Origin: Mucilaginibacter_A sp964236465
GTDB lineage: Bacteria > Bacteroidota > Bacteroidia > Sphingobacteriales > Sphingobacteriaceae
Assembly (NCBI GenBank): GCA_964236465.1
Contig: CAXSBZ010000014.1
Location: 11,749 to 75,748 of the forward strand
Length of the DNA: 64,000 bases
Direction: 5' to 3'
Below the pieces are notes generated by a model. That model was not told the DNA's origin, did not search any database, and was given only the letters and a program-made list of their open reading frames with translations. Below are positions 8,032 through 15,431 of the stretch, in pieces (position 1 is the first letter of the stretch; each line of letters opens with the position of its first letter). A program made the position numbers and the translations under genes.

Positions 8032-8277
8032 ATGGAAACTACTTTTGTAACTTTCAATCAGCTTAAACAATTATATCCGAATGAATGGATATTGCTGGGT
8101 GATCCAGAGATGCAAAACACAACTGTTTTAGGCGGAATTGTACTTTACCATAGCAAGGATAAAAAAGAAGTGTGCTACATCGGGCGTAACAAAATAGAAG
8201 CTTTCTCAAAAGTAACGATTGCCTTTGCAGGTGATTTAAAACAAGCCAGAAAAATCGGAATTTTAAAGCGGATATGA
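8032..8277 (+). CDS. Hypothetical 81-residue protein upstream of a retropepsin-like gene
   Basis: I do not recognise a family. The product is a compact mixed alpha/beta sequence starting METTFVTFNQLKQLYPNEWILLGDP, with alternating hydrophobic strands (VLGGIVLYHS, EVCYIGRNK) and no signal peptide or membrane segment. The gene overlaps the next one by 4 bp (ATGA), so translation is probably coupled and the two products may act together. A likely -7 element (TATATTTA at 8019-8026) is close to the start. The unit is AT-rich and framed by inverted repeat copies. Confidence 0.7.
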   Translation: METTFVTFNQLKQLYPNEWILLGDPEMQNTTVLGGIVLYHSKDKKEVCYIGRNKIEAFSKVTIAFAGDLKQARKIGILKRI

Positions 8278-8666
8278 ACCATTTCATCTTTGATCGGAAA
8301 ACAGATGAAGATGTTATTATCGTGAATGCTATCATTGAAGGTAAGTACCAATTCAGACTTGCATTAGATACAGCAGCAACTCACACCACGATCGATAGCA
8401 ATGTTTTATATTTTTCTGGTTACGATTTAAAGGATAGCAAAGGCGAAAAAGAGATTGAAACTTCCAATGGAATTATTATTGTTGAAATATACAAGATTGA
8501 ATTATTAGAATCTTTAAGCATTATCAAAAACAACTTTGAAGTTCAGGTTTATGATTTTTTAGCTCATGATATCCTGTCTGATTATGATGGTGTGATTGGG
8601 TTAGATTTTTTACAAGAAAATAAAGTTTGTATCGATTTTGAAAACAATCAAATTCAAATTTATTGA
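8274..8666 (+). CDS. Retropepsin-like aspartic protease domain protein
   Basis: 130 residues, about the size of a single retropepsin-like lobe, so it would have to dimerise. The active-site motif is LALDTAATHTTID (Asp32-Thr-Ala in place of Asp-Thr-Gly), and the matching C-terminal hydrophobic-glycine motif is GVIGLDFLQE. There is no signal peptide, so it is predicted to be cytoplasmic. Proteins of this type are common in bacteria, but substrates are mostly unknown. It overlaps the small upstream gene by 4 bp. Proteolytic activity is inferred from the motif only. Confidence 0.75.
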   Translation: MNHFIFDRKTDEDVIIVNAIIEGKYQFRLALDTAATHTTIDSNVLYFSGYDLKDSKGEKEIETSNGIIIVEIYKIELLESLSIIKNNFEVQVYDFLAHDILSDYDGVIGLDFLQENKVCIDFENNQIQIY

Positions 8667-8708
8667 CATTCAAATTAAACTTTACAAACAATTTTCTTCC
8701 TTTCCGCC

Positions 8709-8722
8709 ATACTTCTTTTATC
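8709..8722 (-). repeat. Dispersed repeat half-site, reverse orientation
   Basis: ATACTTCTTTTATC, the exact reverse complement of the copy at 7887-7900. Confidence 0.8.
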
Positions 8723-8784
8723 GGCATAAAACCTAAATCGTTCTAAAGTTTGTTTCGACAAGTTATCTTTCGGCCAAAACTGTT

Positions 8785-8792
8785 TAATTTTG
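8785..8792 (+). promoter_or_regulatory. Bacteroidota -7 promoter box upstream of fdhD
   Basis: TAATTTTG matches the TAnnTTTG consensus exactly and ends 16 bp before the fdhD start. A good -33 TTTG is not evident. Confidence 0.4.
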
Positions 8793-8808
8793 AAACACAA
8801 ATTAATTT

Positions 8809-9666
8809 ATGCCGAGAACTTCCATAACGCCGCTTACCATTATTAAAGTTGAGGAAAATACTGTTGTAAAAACAGCAGATTTTCTGGCCGCAGAAGAACC
8901 GCTGGAAATTCGTTTGGGTTATGGTTCGGCACAAAACCGGGTTCAAAAAAGCATTTCGGTAACGATGCGCACGCCGGGAAATGATTTTGAGCTGGCCGTT
9001 GGTTTTTTGTTTACAGAAGGAATTATTGAAAATATTGGCCAGGTGGCTTCCATCAAACATTGCAACGGTTTGCACGAAAACGTGGTTCGCGTAGAACTAA
9101 TTGATGATCTGGAACTGGATATGAGCAAGCTGGAACGGAATTTCTACACCACTTCCAGTTGCGGCGTTTGCGGGAAATCTTCCATTGATGCGGTAAAAAC
9201 AGTATGCCGTTTGCCGGAAATATTTTCTGATGAACTTCAGTTTTCTTCGGAAATTATTTATCGTTTGCCAGACCTGCTTCGCCAGCAACAAGCCATTTTT
9301 AACAATACCGGCGGATTGCACGGCTGCGCACTTTTTGATAATAGCGGAAATTTGCTGCTTGCCCGCGAAGATGTTGGCCGCCACAACGCATTGGACAAAC
9401 TCATCGGAGCCACATTGCAGCAAGGTTTGTTTCCACTGAATCAATATCTTTTGCTGCTAAGCGGCCGGGCAAGTTTTGAGCTGATCCAAAAAGCTTATAT
9501 GGCCGGAATTAAAATCGTAGCTGCCGTTGGCGCACCTTCCAGCCTGGCCGTGCAAATGGCCACTGATACCGGGATTACGCTGATTGGTTTTTTGCGCGGA
9601 GAAAAATTTAATATTTACGCAGGCGAACAAAGGATCAGTTTAAAAAGTTATGAAACAATAGTTTAA
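8809..9666 (+). CDS. fdhD: Formate dehydrogenase accessory sulfurtransferase FdhD
   Basis: 285 residues, full length. The conserved redox motif SSCGVCGKSS with Cys118 and Cys121 marks the FdhD family. These proteins receive sulfur from the cysteine desulfurase IscS and transfer it to the bis-MGD molybdenum cofactor, activating formate dehydrogenase-type enzymes. The C-terminal half has DNALDKLIG-like (REDVGRHNALDK) and SGRASFEL segments typical of the family, and a GDP/bis-MGD-binding fold is known for homologues. Two genes downstream lies a YdeP/FdhF-like molybdoenzyme, its probable client. Confidence 0.95.
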   Translation: MPRTSITPLTIIKVEENTVVKTADFLAAEEPLEIRLGYGSAQNRVQKSISVTMRTPGNDFELAVGFLFTEGIIENIGQVASIKHCNGLHENVVRVELIDDLELDMSKLERNFYTTSSCGVCGKSSIDAVKTVCRLPEIFSDELQFSSEIIYRLPDLLRQQQAIFNNTGGLHGCALFDNSGNLLLAREDVGRHNALDKLIGATLQQGLFPLNQYLLLLSGRASFELIQKAYMAGIKIVAAVGAPSSLAVQMATDTGITLIGFLRGEKFNIYAGEQRISLKSYETIV

Positions 9667-9674
9667 TAACATTC

Positions 9675-9791
9675 TGTCATTTTGACCCAAAAGGAGAAAT
9701 CTTCATCAAAGCGATAACTTCACCAATTTTATATCGATAAAAGAAGCATCGGAAATTTAAAGAAGATTTCCCTCTTCGGGTCGGAATGACA
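9675..9791. repeat. REP-like imperfect inverted repeat enclosing a dispersed-repeat half-site
   Basis: Left arm from 9675 (TGTCATTTTGACCC...GAAATCTTC) and right arm 9762-9791 (GAAGATTTC...TCGGAATGACA) are imperfect reverse complements. The half-site GATAAAAGAAGCAT lies between them at 9736-9749. The outer arms resemble a TCATTnnGACCC/GAAGATTTC intergenic repeat that I associate with Bacteroidota genomes. Confidence 0.65.
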
Positions 9792-9810
9792 ATAAAAATA
9801 TCAGCAAAAA

Positions 9811-10182
9811 ATGAAAATACGTATCAAAGGAAATTCGGTACGCCTGCGCCTCAGTCGGCCGGAAATAGATTTGTTTGAAAAAGAAGGTTACATCGAAGAA
9901 AAAACAGAATTTGCAGACAACACTTTTTGTTATGCGATCCAAAAACTGTTTGACGGCCATTCGTTGGATGCTTCTTTTACAGGGCAAAAATTGACGTTTT
10001 TTGTTCCGAAAGCTGTGATGCAGGAATGGGTCCATACAGATGTGGTTGGTTTCAGCCATTATTTGCCGTTGCGGGAAGATAAAACGCTGTTCCTGCTGAT
10101 TGAAAAAGATTACAAGTGTATTGATGGCGATGAAACGGAAGACCAGTCCGACTATTACGACAATCCAATTAAAATTTGTTAA
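9811..10182 (+). CDS. DUF7009-type protein between fdhD and a molybdoenzyme gene
   Basis: 123 residues, no signal peptide or membrane segment. The sequence begins MKIRIKGNSVRLRLSRPEID and continues with a strand-rich, YxEExTEF-type core and an acidic C-terminal tail (DGDETEDQSDYY) ending in Cys. I assign it to DUF7009 on this N-terminal pattern and on its place between fdhD and a YdeP-like oxidoreductase; that family label should be checked. Its stop is 1 bp before the proposed GTG start of the oxidoreductase, suggesting translational coupling. A role in maturing or regulating the enzyme is inference from context. Confidence 0.65.
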   Translation: MKIRIKGNSVRLRLSRPEIDLFEKEGYIEEKTEFADNTFCYAIQKLFDGHSLDASFTGQKLTFFVPKAVMQEWVHTDVVGFSHYLPLREDKTLFLLIEKDYKCIDGDETEDQSDYYDNPIKIC

Positions 10183-10183
10183 A

Positions 10184-12508
10184 GTGAATAAAGAAATAAA
10201 ACCAGCGGCAGAAAACCCGGCAAAATTTTTAGGTTTAAAGTTAGGCAAACCCGCCGATGTGGCTGCCGGCGTACATGCCGTTGTAGTTTCTGCGGAGCAC
10301 GTTTTTGGGCAGATGCCGGTCTCGCGCGGGATGAAAGCACTTTTTGCTTTGAACCAGAAACTGGGCTACGATTGTCCGGGTTGTGCTTGGCCGGATCCGG
10401 ATGACGACCGCTCTACCATTGCCGAATACTGCGAAAACGGCGCAAAAGCAATTGCCGAAGAAGCGACAACCAAAAGTTTGAAACCAGATTTTTTTGCACA
10501 GAATTCGGTCGAATCGCTTTCGATGTTGAACGATTATTACATTGGTAAGGAAGGCCGCGTAGCACAGCCAATGTATTTGCCGGAAGGTGGAACGCATTAC
10601 GAACCAATTAGCTGGGAAAATGCTTTCAAAAAAATTGCTTCACATTTAAATAGATTGAAAAGTCCGAACGAAGCTATTTTTTATACTTCCGGCCGCACCA
10701 GTAATGAAGCAGCTTATATTTATCAGTTATTTACGAAAGAATATGGCACTAATAATTTACCGGATTGCTCCAATATGTGCCATGAATCCACCAGTTTTGC
10801 ATTGGCACAAAATCTCGGCATTGGTAAAGGTTCTGTTAGGCTGGAAGATTTTTATCAAGCTGAAGTGATTATAATTCTCGGCCAAAATCCCGGAACAAAT
10901 CATCCCCGGATGCTGACTGCTTTGCAAAAAGGAAGGGCAAACGGTGCGAAAATCGTTTCGGTAAATCCTTTGCACGAAGCCGGTTTGCTCGGTTTCAGCA
11001 ATCCGCAGCAACTAAAAGGCGTGATGGGTATCGATACTAAACTGACTGATATATTTTTGCAGGTAAAGATCAACGGCGATCTGGCCTTGATTAAAGCCAT
11101 CGAAATGCTGTTGCTCGAAGCAGAAGAAGCGCATCCGGGAACTGTTTTTGACCATGATTTTATCCGCGACAATACGGCCGGTTATTTGGATTTTATTTCC
11201 CAAGTAAAAAAATATGAACTGAGTTATTTGCTGGAAGTTTGCGGTATTTCTTTGGAACAAGTAAAGGAAGTTGTTGAACTTTTAAAGCACAAAAATAAGA
11301 TTATTGTGTGCTGGGCGATGGGCATCACCCAACATAAAAACGCGGTGGAAACGATCAACGAGTTCGTCAACCTTTTGTTGCTGAAAGGAAGCATTGGCAA
11401 ACCCGGCGCAGGCACTTGCCCAACGCGCGGCCATAGCAATGTGCAAGGCGACCGCACGATGGGTATTTTTGATAAACCGCACGAAGCGTTGCTGGATCAG
11501 ATTAAAAAAGTACATGGGTTTGAGCCGCCGCGCGAACATGGTTTTGATGTGGTCAAATCGATCCATGCCATGAACGAAGGCAAAGCAAAAGTATTTTTTG
11601 GGATGGGCGGCAACTTTTTGTCTGCTACGCCGGATACAACTTATACGGCGGAAGGCTTGCGGCAATGCGATTTGACTGTGCATGTATCTACTAAACTGAA
11701 CCGCAGCCATCTGGTACATGGCAAAGAAGCTTTGATTTTGCCTTGCCTTGGCCGCACGGATTTGGATGTGCATGATGGTTTGACGCAATTTGTATCCTGC
11801 GAAAACTCGATGGGCGTGGTGCAAATGTCTAAAGGTGTGCTCAAACCGGTTTCTGATGATTTGCTGAGTGAGCCTGTGATTGTTTGCCGGTTGGCAAAAG
11901 CTACGCTGGGCAATCGTTCTAAAATCGATTGGGACAGATATGAAAAAAACTACGATACCATCCGCGATGATGTGGAAAAGGTGATTAATGGTTTTGAAGA
12001 TTATAATAAAAAAGTACGCTTGAAAGGCGGATTTTACTTGCCAAACGGCTGCCGAACGCGTGAATGGGATACGCCAAACAGCAAAGCCAATTTTGCCGTA
12101 ACCGAACTGGTGGTTGAGCCGCTTGCAGAAGACGAACTGCTGATGATGACAATCCGAAGCCACGATCAATTCAACACTACAATTTACGGTTTGGATGATC
12201 GCTATCGGGGCGTTTACAACGAGCGTCGCGTTATTTTTATGAACCCAGCAGATATTTTGCGCTTAGGTTTTGAAATTGGAGAAGTAGTGGACCTGTACAA
12301 TAATTATGGTGATAAAGAACGGGAAGCAAGGAGCTTTATCATCGTTTCGTATGATATACCGGGACGATGTGCGGCAACTTATTATCCCGAAACCAATGTT
12401 TTGGTTCCGATTAGTTGTGTGGCAGACAGCAGTAATCAGCCAACATCAAAATCTGTAAGGTTAAAGCTCCGAAAAAGTGCTTTGTTTAATGCACCTTTCT
12501 CAGTTTAA
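10184..12508 (+). CDS. FdhF/YdeP-family molybdopterin oxidoreductase
   Basis: 774 residues from the GTG at 10184, immediately after the DUF7009 stop. An ATG at 10100 in the same frame would overlap that gene by 83 bp and add a non-conserved, basic leader, so the GTG is preferred. The N-terminal CPGCAWPDP motif (Cys64, Cys67) is the reduced cysteine motif of the YdeP branch. NMCHES places Cys199 where formate dehydrogenase H has selenocysteine, the molybdenum ligand. Later segments (PTRGHSNVQGDRTMG, FFGMGGNFLSATPD, and the C-terminal MopB-binding lobe with SHDQFNTTIYG) are bis-MGD-binding. The physiological substrate of the YdeP branch is not firmly established; E. coli YdeP is linked to acid resistance. 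Confidence 0.9.
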   Translation: MNKEIKPAAENPAKFLGLKLGKPADVAAGVHAVVVSAEHVFGQMPVSRGMKALFALNQKLGYDCPGCAWPDPDDDRSTIAEYCENGAKAIAEEATTKSLKPDFFAQNSVESLSMLNDYYIGKEGRVAQPMYLPEGGTHYEPISWENAFKKIASHLNRLKSPNEAIFYTSGRTSNEAAYIYQLFTKEYGTNNLPDCSNMCHESTSFALAQNLGIGKGSVRLEDFYQAEVIIILGQNPGTNHPRMLTALQKGRANGAKIVSVNPLHEAGLLGFSNPQQLKGVMGIDTKLTDIFLQVKINGDLALIKAIEMLLLEAEEAHPGTVFDHDFIRDNTAGYLDFISQVKKYELSYLLEVCGISLEQVKEVVELLKHKNKIIVCWAMGITQHKNAVETINEFVNLLLLKGSIGKPGAGTCPTRGHSNVQGDRTMGIFDKPHEALLDQIKKVHGFEPPREHGFDVVKSIHAMNEGKAKVFFGMGGNFLSATPDTTYTAEGLRQCDLTVHVSTKLNRSHLVHGKEALILPCLGRTDLDVHDGLTQFVSCENSMGVVQMSKGVLKPVSDDLLSEPVIVCRLAKATLGNRSKIDWDRYEKNYDTIRDDVEKVINGFEDYNKKVRLKGGFYLPNGCRTREWDTPNSKANFAVTELVVEPLAEDELLMMTIRSHDQFNTTIYGLDDRYRGVYNERRVIFMNPADILRLGFEIGEVVDLYNNYGDKEREARSFIIVSYDIPGRCAATYYPETNVLVPISCVADSSNQPTSKSVRLKLRKSALFNAPFSV

Positions 12509-12531
12509 AATTTTTGATCAACCTAAAAAAC

Positions 12532-12565
12532 AGGTGATAAAAGAAGTATGCTTCTTTTATCACCT
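12532..12565. repeat. Full palindromic form of the dispersed repeat
   Basis: Two half-sites meet head to head: arms AGGTGATAAAAGAAG and CTTCTTTTATCACCT are perfectly complementary over 15 bp around a TATG centre. It lies 23 bp after the molybdoenzyme stop. No T-run follows, so it is not a canonical terminator. Confidence 0.9.
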
Positions 12566-12635
12566 TAAAATTGAAAAGATCACCAAAAAATATTTTACAA
12601 AATTTGCATGGTTTTAATAAATTGATTTAATCAAT

Positions 12636-13169
12636 ATGATGTTTAAAAATTCTTTTTCTTACTCAAAATATTTCCTACTGTTAATTGGTTTTTGCTTTTT
12701 CATAAATCAAGCAGAAGCACAAAACAAGCGGGCGCAAAAAAAACAACAAAAGATTGATTCCGTAAAAAAAATGGTGGACAACCAGAACTATGTTTTTATG
12801 GCACAGTTTGCAAACCCAATGGGTTTTAGAACGATCAACCTGAACTACAGCTACAATGTGGTTGTTTCCAAAGATTCTATTAATAGTTATTTGCCGTATT
12901 ATGGCCGTGCATACGTGGCTCCGTACAATCCAACCGATCCATCGGAAACGGGTATTCAATTTAAATCAAAACAGTTTGATTATCAAGCAAATAACTCGAA
13001 AAAAAGCGGATGGGAAATTACAATTGTTCCGCATGATATAAAAGAAACTCGAAAATTTATTTTTAATATATCGGATGAAGGTTATGCCACTTTAAGCGTA
13101 ACGAGTAACGACCGTCAATCCATTTCTTTTAACGGCTACATTACTGAAAATTTGCCTAAAACCAAATAA
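12636..13169 (+). CDS. DUF4251 domain-containing secreted protein
   Basis: 177 residues with an N-terminal signal peptide (hydrophobic YFLLLIGFCFFINQAEAQ, cleavage near residue 28). A short Lys/Gln-rich linker is followed by the DUF4251 core. Its recognisable features are FMAQFANPMG, the SYLPYYGRAYVAP motif and the GWEITIVPHD strand. Family members are periplasmic or outer-membrane-associated proteins of Bacteroidota with no established biochemical role. The gene appears monocistronic: a repeat palindrome lies upstream and another half-site begins 5 bp after its stop. Confidence 0.85.
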   Translation: MMFKNSFSYSKYFLLLIGFCFFINQAEAQNKRAQKKQQKIDSVKKMVDNQNYVFMAQFANPMGFRTINLNYSYNVVVSKDSINSYLPYYGRAYVAPYNPTDPSETGIQFKSKQFDYQANNSKKSGWEITIVPHDIKETRKFIFNISDEGYATLSVTSNDRQSISFNGYITENLPKTK

Positions 13170-13174
13170 TAGGC

Positions 13175-13188
13175 GATAAAAGAAGCAT
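13175..13188 (+). repeat. Dispersed repeat half-site
   Basis: GATAAAAGAAGCAT, 5 bp after the DUF4251 gene stop and before the convergent gene end at 13203. Confidence 0.8.
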
Positions 13189-13202
13189 CATAAAACCAGC
13201 AA

Positions 13203-13655
13203 TCAGTTTTCAATTTGAATAGTGTAAACTTTATCGGCACTGGTCATTGGCTCTTTCAAACTTAAATTTGAAATCCCGGAATCTTTGATCCGGTAAAGTT
13301 TTCCATTTTTGCTGTTTTTATAAGAGTAATTTTGCAAAGCCTTTTGTATGCTTTCCACTTGCGCTAAATTTGTGGTTGTTAAAATTACAGTTGTCCGTCT
13401 TCCTTCAGTGCCAATGTAAAGATCGTTGTAATCGTTATCCGCAAAAAGCCCGAAAAATCGGGTTTCTTTGCTGGTTGAGCTTTGCAGATGATAATCTTTT
13501 TGCTGCAAAAAGCTGGTGGCAGCAGTATTATTTTGGATGATGTATTGCAGATCCTGAAAGGTTAGCAGCTGTTTTTGCGCCGAGCAGTACAATATAGAAA
13601 AAGATAGAAAACAAGTTAATAAACTTTTTTTGATGTTAAAAAACGACCTGTTCAT
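13203..13655 (-). CDS. Secreted hypothetical protein, 150 residues
   Basis: No family recognised. A signal peptide is clear (basic MNRSFFNIKKS, hydrophobic LLTCFLSFSILYCSAQ). The mature part has a LTFQDLQYIIQNN helix near the start, then RRTTVILTTTN and repeated short helices, compatible with a small periplasmic alpha/beta domain. It is convergent with the DUF4251 gene, from which it is separated by a repeat half-site. Codon use resembles the neighbours. Function is unknown. Confidence 0.7.
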   Translation of the reverse strand: MNRSFFNIKKSLLTCFLSFSILYCSAQKQLLTFQDLQYIIQNNTAATSFLQQKDYHLQSSTSKETRFFGLFADNDYNDLYIGTEGRRTTVILTTTNLAQVESIQKALQNYSYKNSKNGKLYRIKDSGISNLSLKEPMTSADKVYTIQIEN

Positions 13656-13737
13656 TAGCTGGATATTTTAGTCATTAATGTAAAAAAAGTAATTCTGAAC
13701 ATAAAAGCAATTTATACAACAGAAACTGCTTCCAAAT

Positions 13738-13947
13738 TTACTTTATCTCCTCCAACTTGTGCATATTGCTATGCAAAATTAAATGGTTGAAAATAACATT
13801 CAACGCATTCAAATCTTCTTCAATATCAATTTCCAAAGCAATTATTTCTTCTTTATGCTGAGTTGATTTTTGGTTCAAATTTGATAGTAAAAGCTTTTTT
13901 TCCTTTAGCTCAGCTTTTAGGTTACAATAGATCTTATAAGTTTCCAT
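13738..13947 (-). CDS. Hypothetical 69-residue coiled-coil protein
   Basis: The sequence is Leu, Lys and Glu rich, with heptad-like spacing through LKAELKEKKLLLSNLNQKS and IIALEIDIEEDLNAL, so a helical hairpin or coiled coil is likely. There is no signal peptide or membrane segment. It is a stand-alone gene in an AT-rich stretch, and no function can be assigned. It could be a small regulator or a chance frame, though the composition favours a real protein. Confidence 0.5.
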   Translation of the reverse strand: METYKIYCNLKAELKEKKLLLSNLNQKSTQHKEEIIALEIDIEEDLNALNVIFNHLILHSNMHKLEEIK

Positions 13948-14091
13948 GAAAATAATTACGGATGAATGATAATTGCGGTTTTAGTTTTTTACGTACGTTA
14001 ACATTAATTAACCAGAATGATGGCCGTTTGATTCTGATTATTTTCAACATCAAATAAAATCTAATCAAGCTATTACTAATCAATTTTTCTG

Positions 14092-14388
14092 ATGAATGAA
14101 GTTTTTTTAGAAATTGCTGTCAACAAGTATATGTTTACCAGTTTACAAGAATATCAGTTGCCTGTACCTGTTTTTGTAGAAAACGAAACATCAACTATTA
14201 TATTTGATACAGAAGATGATTATTGCAAATGTTTTAAGGAGATTGAAAAAGTAAGTACCAATTATCTTTCAGAATATTGGCTGTTGAAAACACCGGAACT
14301 TATAGAAAAGAACAGATGTATCATCCGGGTTTTGACAATTTTGCATGAAGCCAGAGTAAAAAAATATCCTGAATTTGAGCAATGGTGA
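14092..14388 (+). CDS. Hypothetical 98-residue protein
   Basis: No family recognised. The product starts MNEVFLEIAVNKYMFTSLQEYQLP and alternates strands and helices (FVENETSTIIFDTEDDY, YLSEYWLLKT, RVLTILHEARVKKYPEF). It has no signal peptide and is probably cytosolic. It stands alone between divergent and convergent neighbours in AT-rich DNA. A variant copy of the dispersed repeat (14398-14411) starts 10 bp after the stop. Confidence 0.55.
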   Translation: MNEVFLEIAVNKYMFTSLQEYQLPVPVFVENETSTIIFDTEDDYCKCFKEIEKVSTNYLSEYWLLKTPELIEKNRCIIRVLTILHEARVKKYPEFEQW

Positions 14389-14397
14389 TTTTTGTAT

Positions 14398-14411
14398 GCT
14401 AAAAACAGTAT
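14398..14411 (+). repeat. Variant dispersed-repeat half-site
   Basis: GCTAAAAACAGTAT, differing from the consensus only at the second base, between two convergent genes. Confidence 0.55.
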
Positions 14412-14415
14412 GGTT

Positions 14416-15006
14416 TTATAAAATGGTTTTTAGAATCGGCCATAAGTTTCCTGCAATAATTTCATAGCCTTTGGAATTTGGATGAACACCATCTGCCAGA
14501 TTTAATAATCGGTTTCCGGCTACACCATGTAATAAAAAGGGCATAAAAACCATGGCATTTTTATCAGCCAAATGCCGAAAAACCATTCTAAATTCTGTAA
14601 GGATATGTCCGGTTAAAAAAGACGGAAGTTCCATGCCCAGTAAAACCAATTTTACTTTAGGCTGCTTTATTTTTACAAAATCAATAATAAATTGCAGGTT
14701 CCCAACTGTTTCTGCCGGCCTTATTCCGCGTAAAATATCATTAATGCCCAGTTCCAGCACGAAAATTTCAATTGGCTGATCCATCAAATTAACAATTCTG
14801 GCTTTGCCTCCTGCAGAAGTTTCTCCGCTTAAACCTGCATTAATGACATTGTAGGAAAGTTGTTGCTGATTGATTTTTTGTTGGATTAAAGCAGGAAAAG
14901 CCTGATGTTCGGCCAGCCCATAACCTGCTGTCAAACTATCACCAAAAAACAGTATTTTTTTTAAAGATTGGTTTTTGGAAGAATCTGGTGTAGGTGCTTC
15001 GAGCAT
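14416..15006 (-). CDS. SGNH/GDSL arylesterase, TesA-like
   Basis: 196 residues. The four SGNH blocks are all visible: block I FFGDSLTAGYG with the nucleophile Ser24, block II GLSGETSAGG, block III LGINDILRG, and block V DGVHPNSKGY with the catalytic Asp and His near the C-terminus. TesA-like enzymes hydrolyse acyl thioesters, lysophospholipids and aryl esters. Many homologues carry a signal peptide or lipobox. Here the frame starts MLEAPTPDSS without one and no upstream in-frame start adds one, so this copy looks cytosolic. Confidence 0.88.
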   Translation of the reverse strand: MLEAPTPDSSKNQSLKKILFFGDSLTAGYGLAEHQAFPALIQQKINQQQLSYNVINAGLSGETSAGGKARIVNLMDQPIEIFVLELGINDILRGIRPAETVGNLQFIIDFVKIKQPKVKLVLLGMELPSFLTGHILTEFRMVFRHLADKNAMVFMPFLLHGVAGNRLLNLADGVHPNSKGYEIIAGNLWPILKTIL

Positions 15007-15050
15007 AAAAGTTTTAACAATAATAGAATTATTTAAACAAAAAAAATGCC

Positions 15051-15064
15051 TCTAAAAGAAGCAT
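15051..15064 (+). repeat. Variant dispersed-repeat half-site
   Basis: TCTAAAAGAAGCAT between the arylesterase start and the DUF3072 gene. It also forms a small hairpin with the ATGC-containing stretch just upstream. Confidence 0.5.
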
Positions 15065-15094
15065 TTTAAATATAAAGAGCTTTTTGGAAAGCAA

Positions 15095-15352
15095 TTAATG
15101 CTCCAACCCACGGCCCGTTTTGTGTTGCAACTCATCAATTTTTTTTGATGCTTCTGCTTTATTTAATTGCTCATCCATCTCTACGCCAGCCTGATCAGAT
15201 AAAGTTTTCAGGTATGAATGCTGAGCACCTGTCATTGGTTCGTCGCCGGTTGTCCAGGTATCCGGATCTTTAACAGTATTGGTATTATCTGTTTCCGAGG
15301 CATTGTTTTTAGTTTTGTCCTGATCGATAGGATCTTGTTTTGGCGTGCTCAT
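15095..15352 (-). CDS. DUF3072 domain-containing protein
   Basis: 85 residues: a polar, acidic, probably disordered N-terminal 38 residues, then the compact DUF3072 core PMTGAQHSYLKTLSDQAG followed by LNKAEASKKIDELQ and a final TGRG. Proteins with this core are widespread, but the role is unknown; the shape suggests a small helical domain. It lies 79 bp downstream of accD on the same strand and may be read from it. Confidence 0.85.
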   Translation of the reverse strand: MSTPKQDPIDQDKTKNNASETDNTNTVKDPDTWTTGDEPMTGAQHSYLKTLSDQAGVEMDEQLNKAEASKKIDELQHKTGRGLEH

Positions 15353-15431
15353 TTTTGAATGTTTTGGTTAATAAATACTCAACTTGAAATCTAAAAGAAT
15401 GTTTTTAAATCTTATAAAAAAACTAAAAAAA

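Noticed and set aside
10100..10183. ATG start at 10100 for the molybdopterin oxidoreductase
   Set aside because: It would overlap the DUF7009 gene by 83 bp and add a non-conserved leader; the GTG right after the DUF7009 stop fits better.
11282..12169. Long open frame antisense to the molybdopterin oxidoreductase gene
   Set aside because: Its translation is rich in Phe, His, Arg and Gln with no motif, while the plus-strand product is a clear family member. It is a shadow of that gene.
12532..12565. The repeat palindrome as a plain rho-independent terminator
   Set aside because: The stem is AT-rich and no T-run follows. True terminators with T-runs are present separately at 17564, 18586, 55731 and 61320, two of them directly beside repeat copies.
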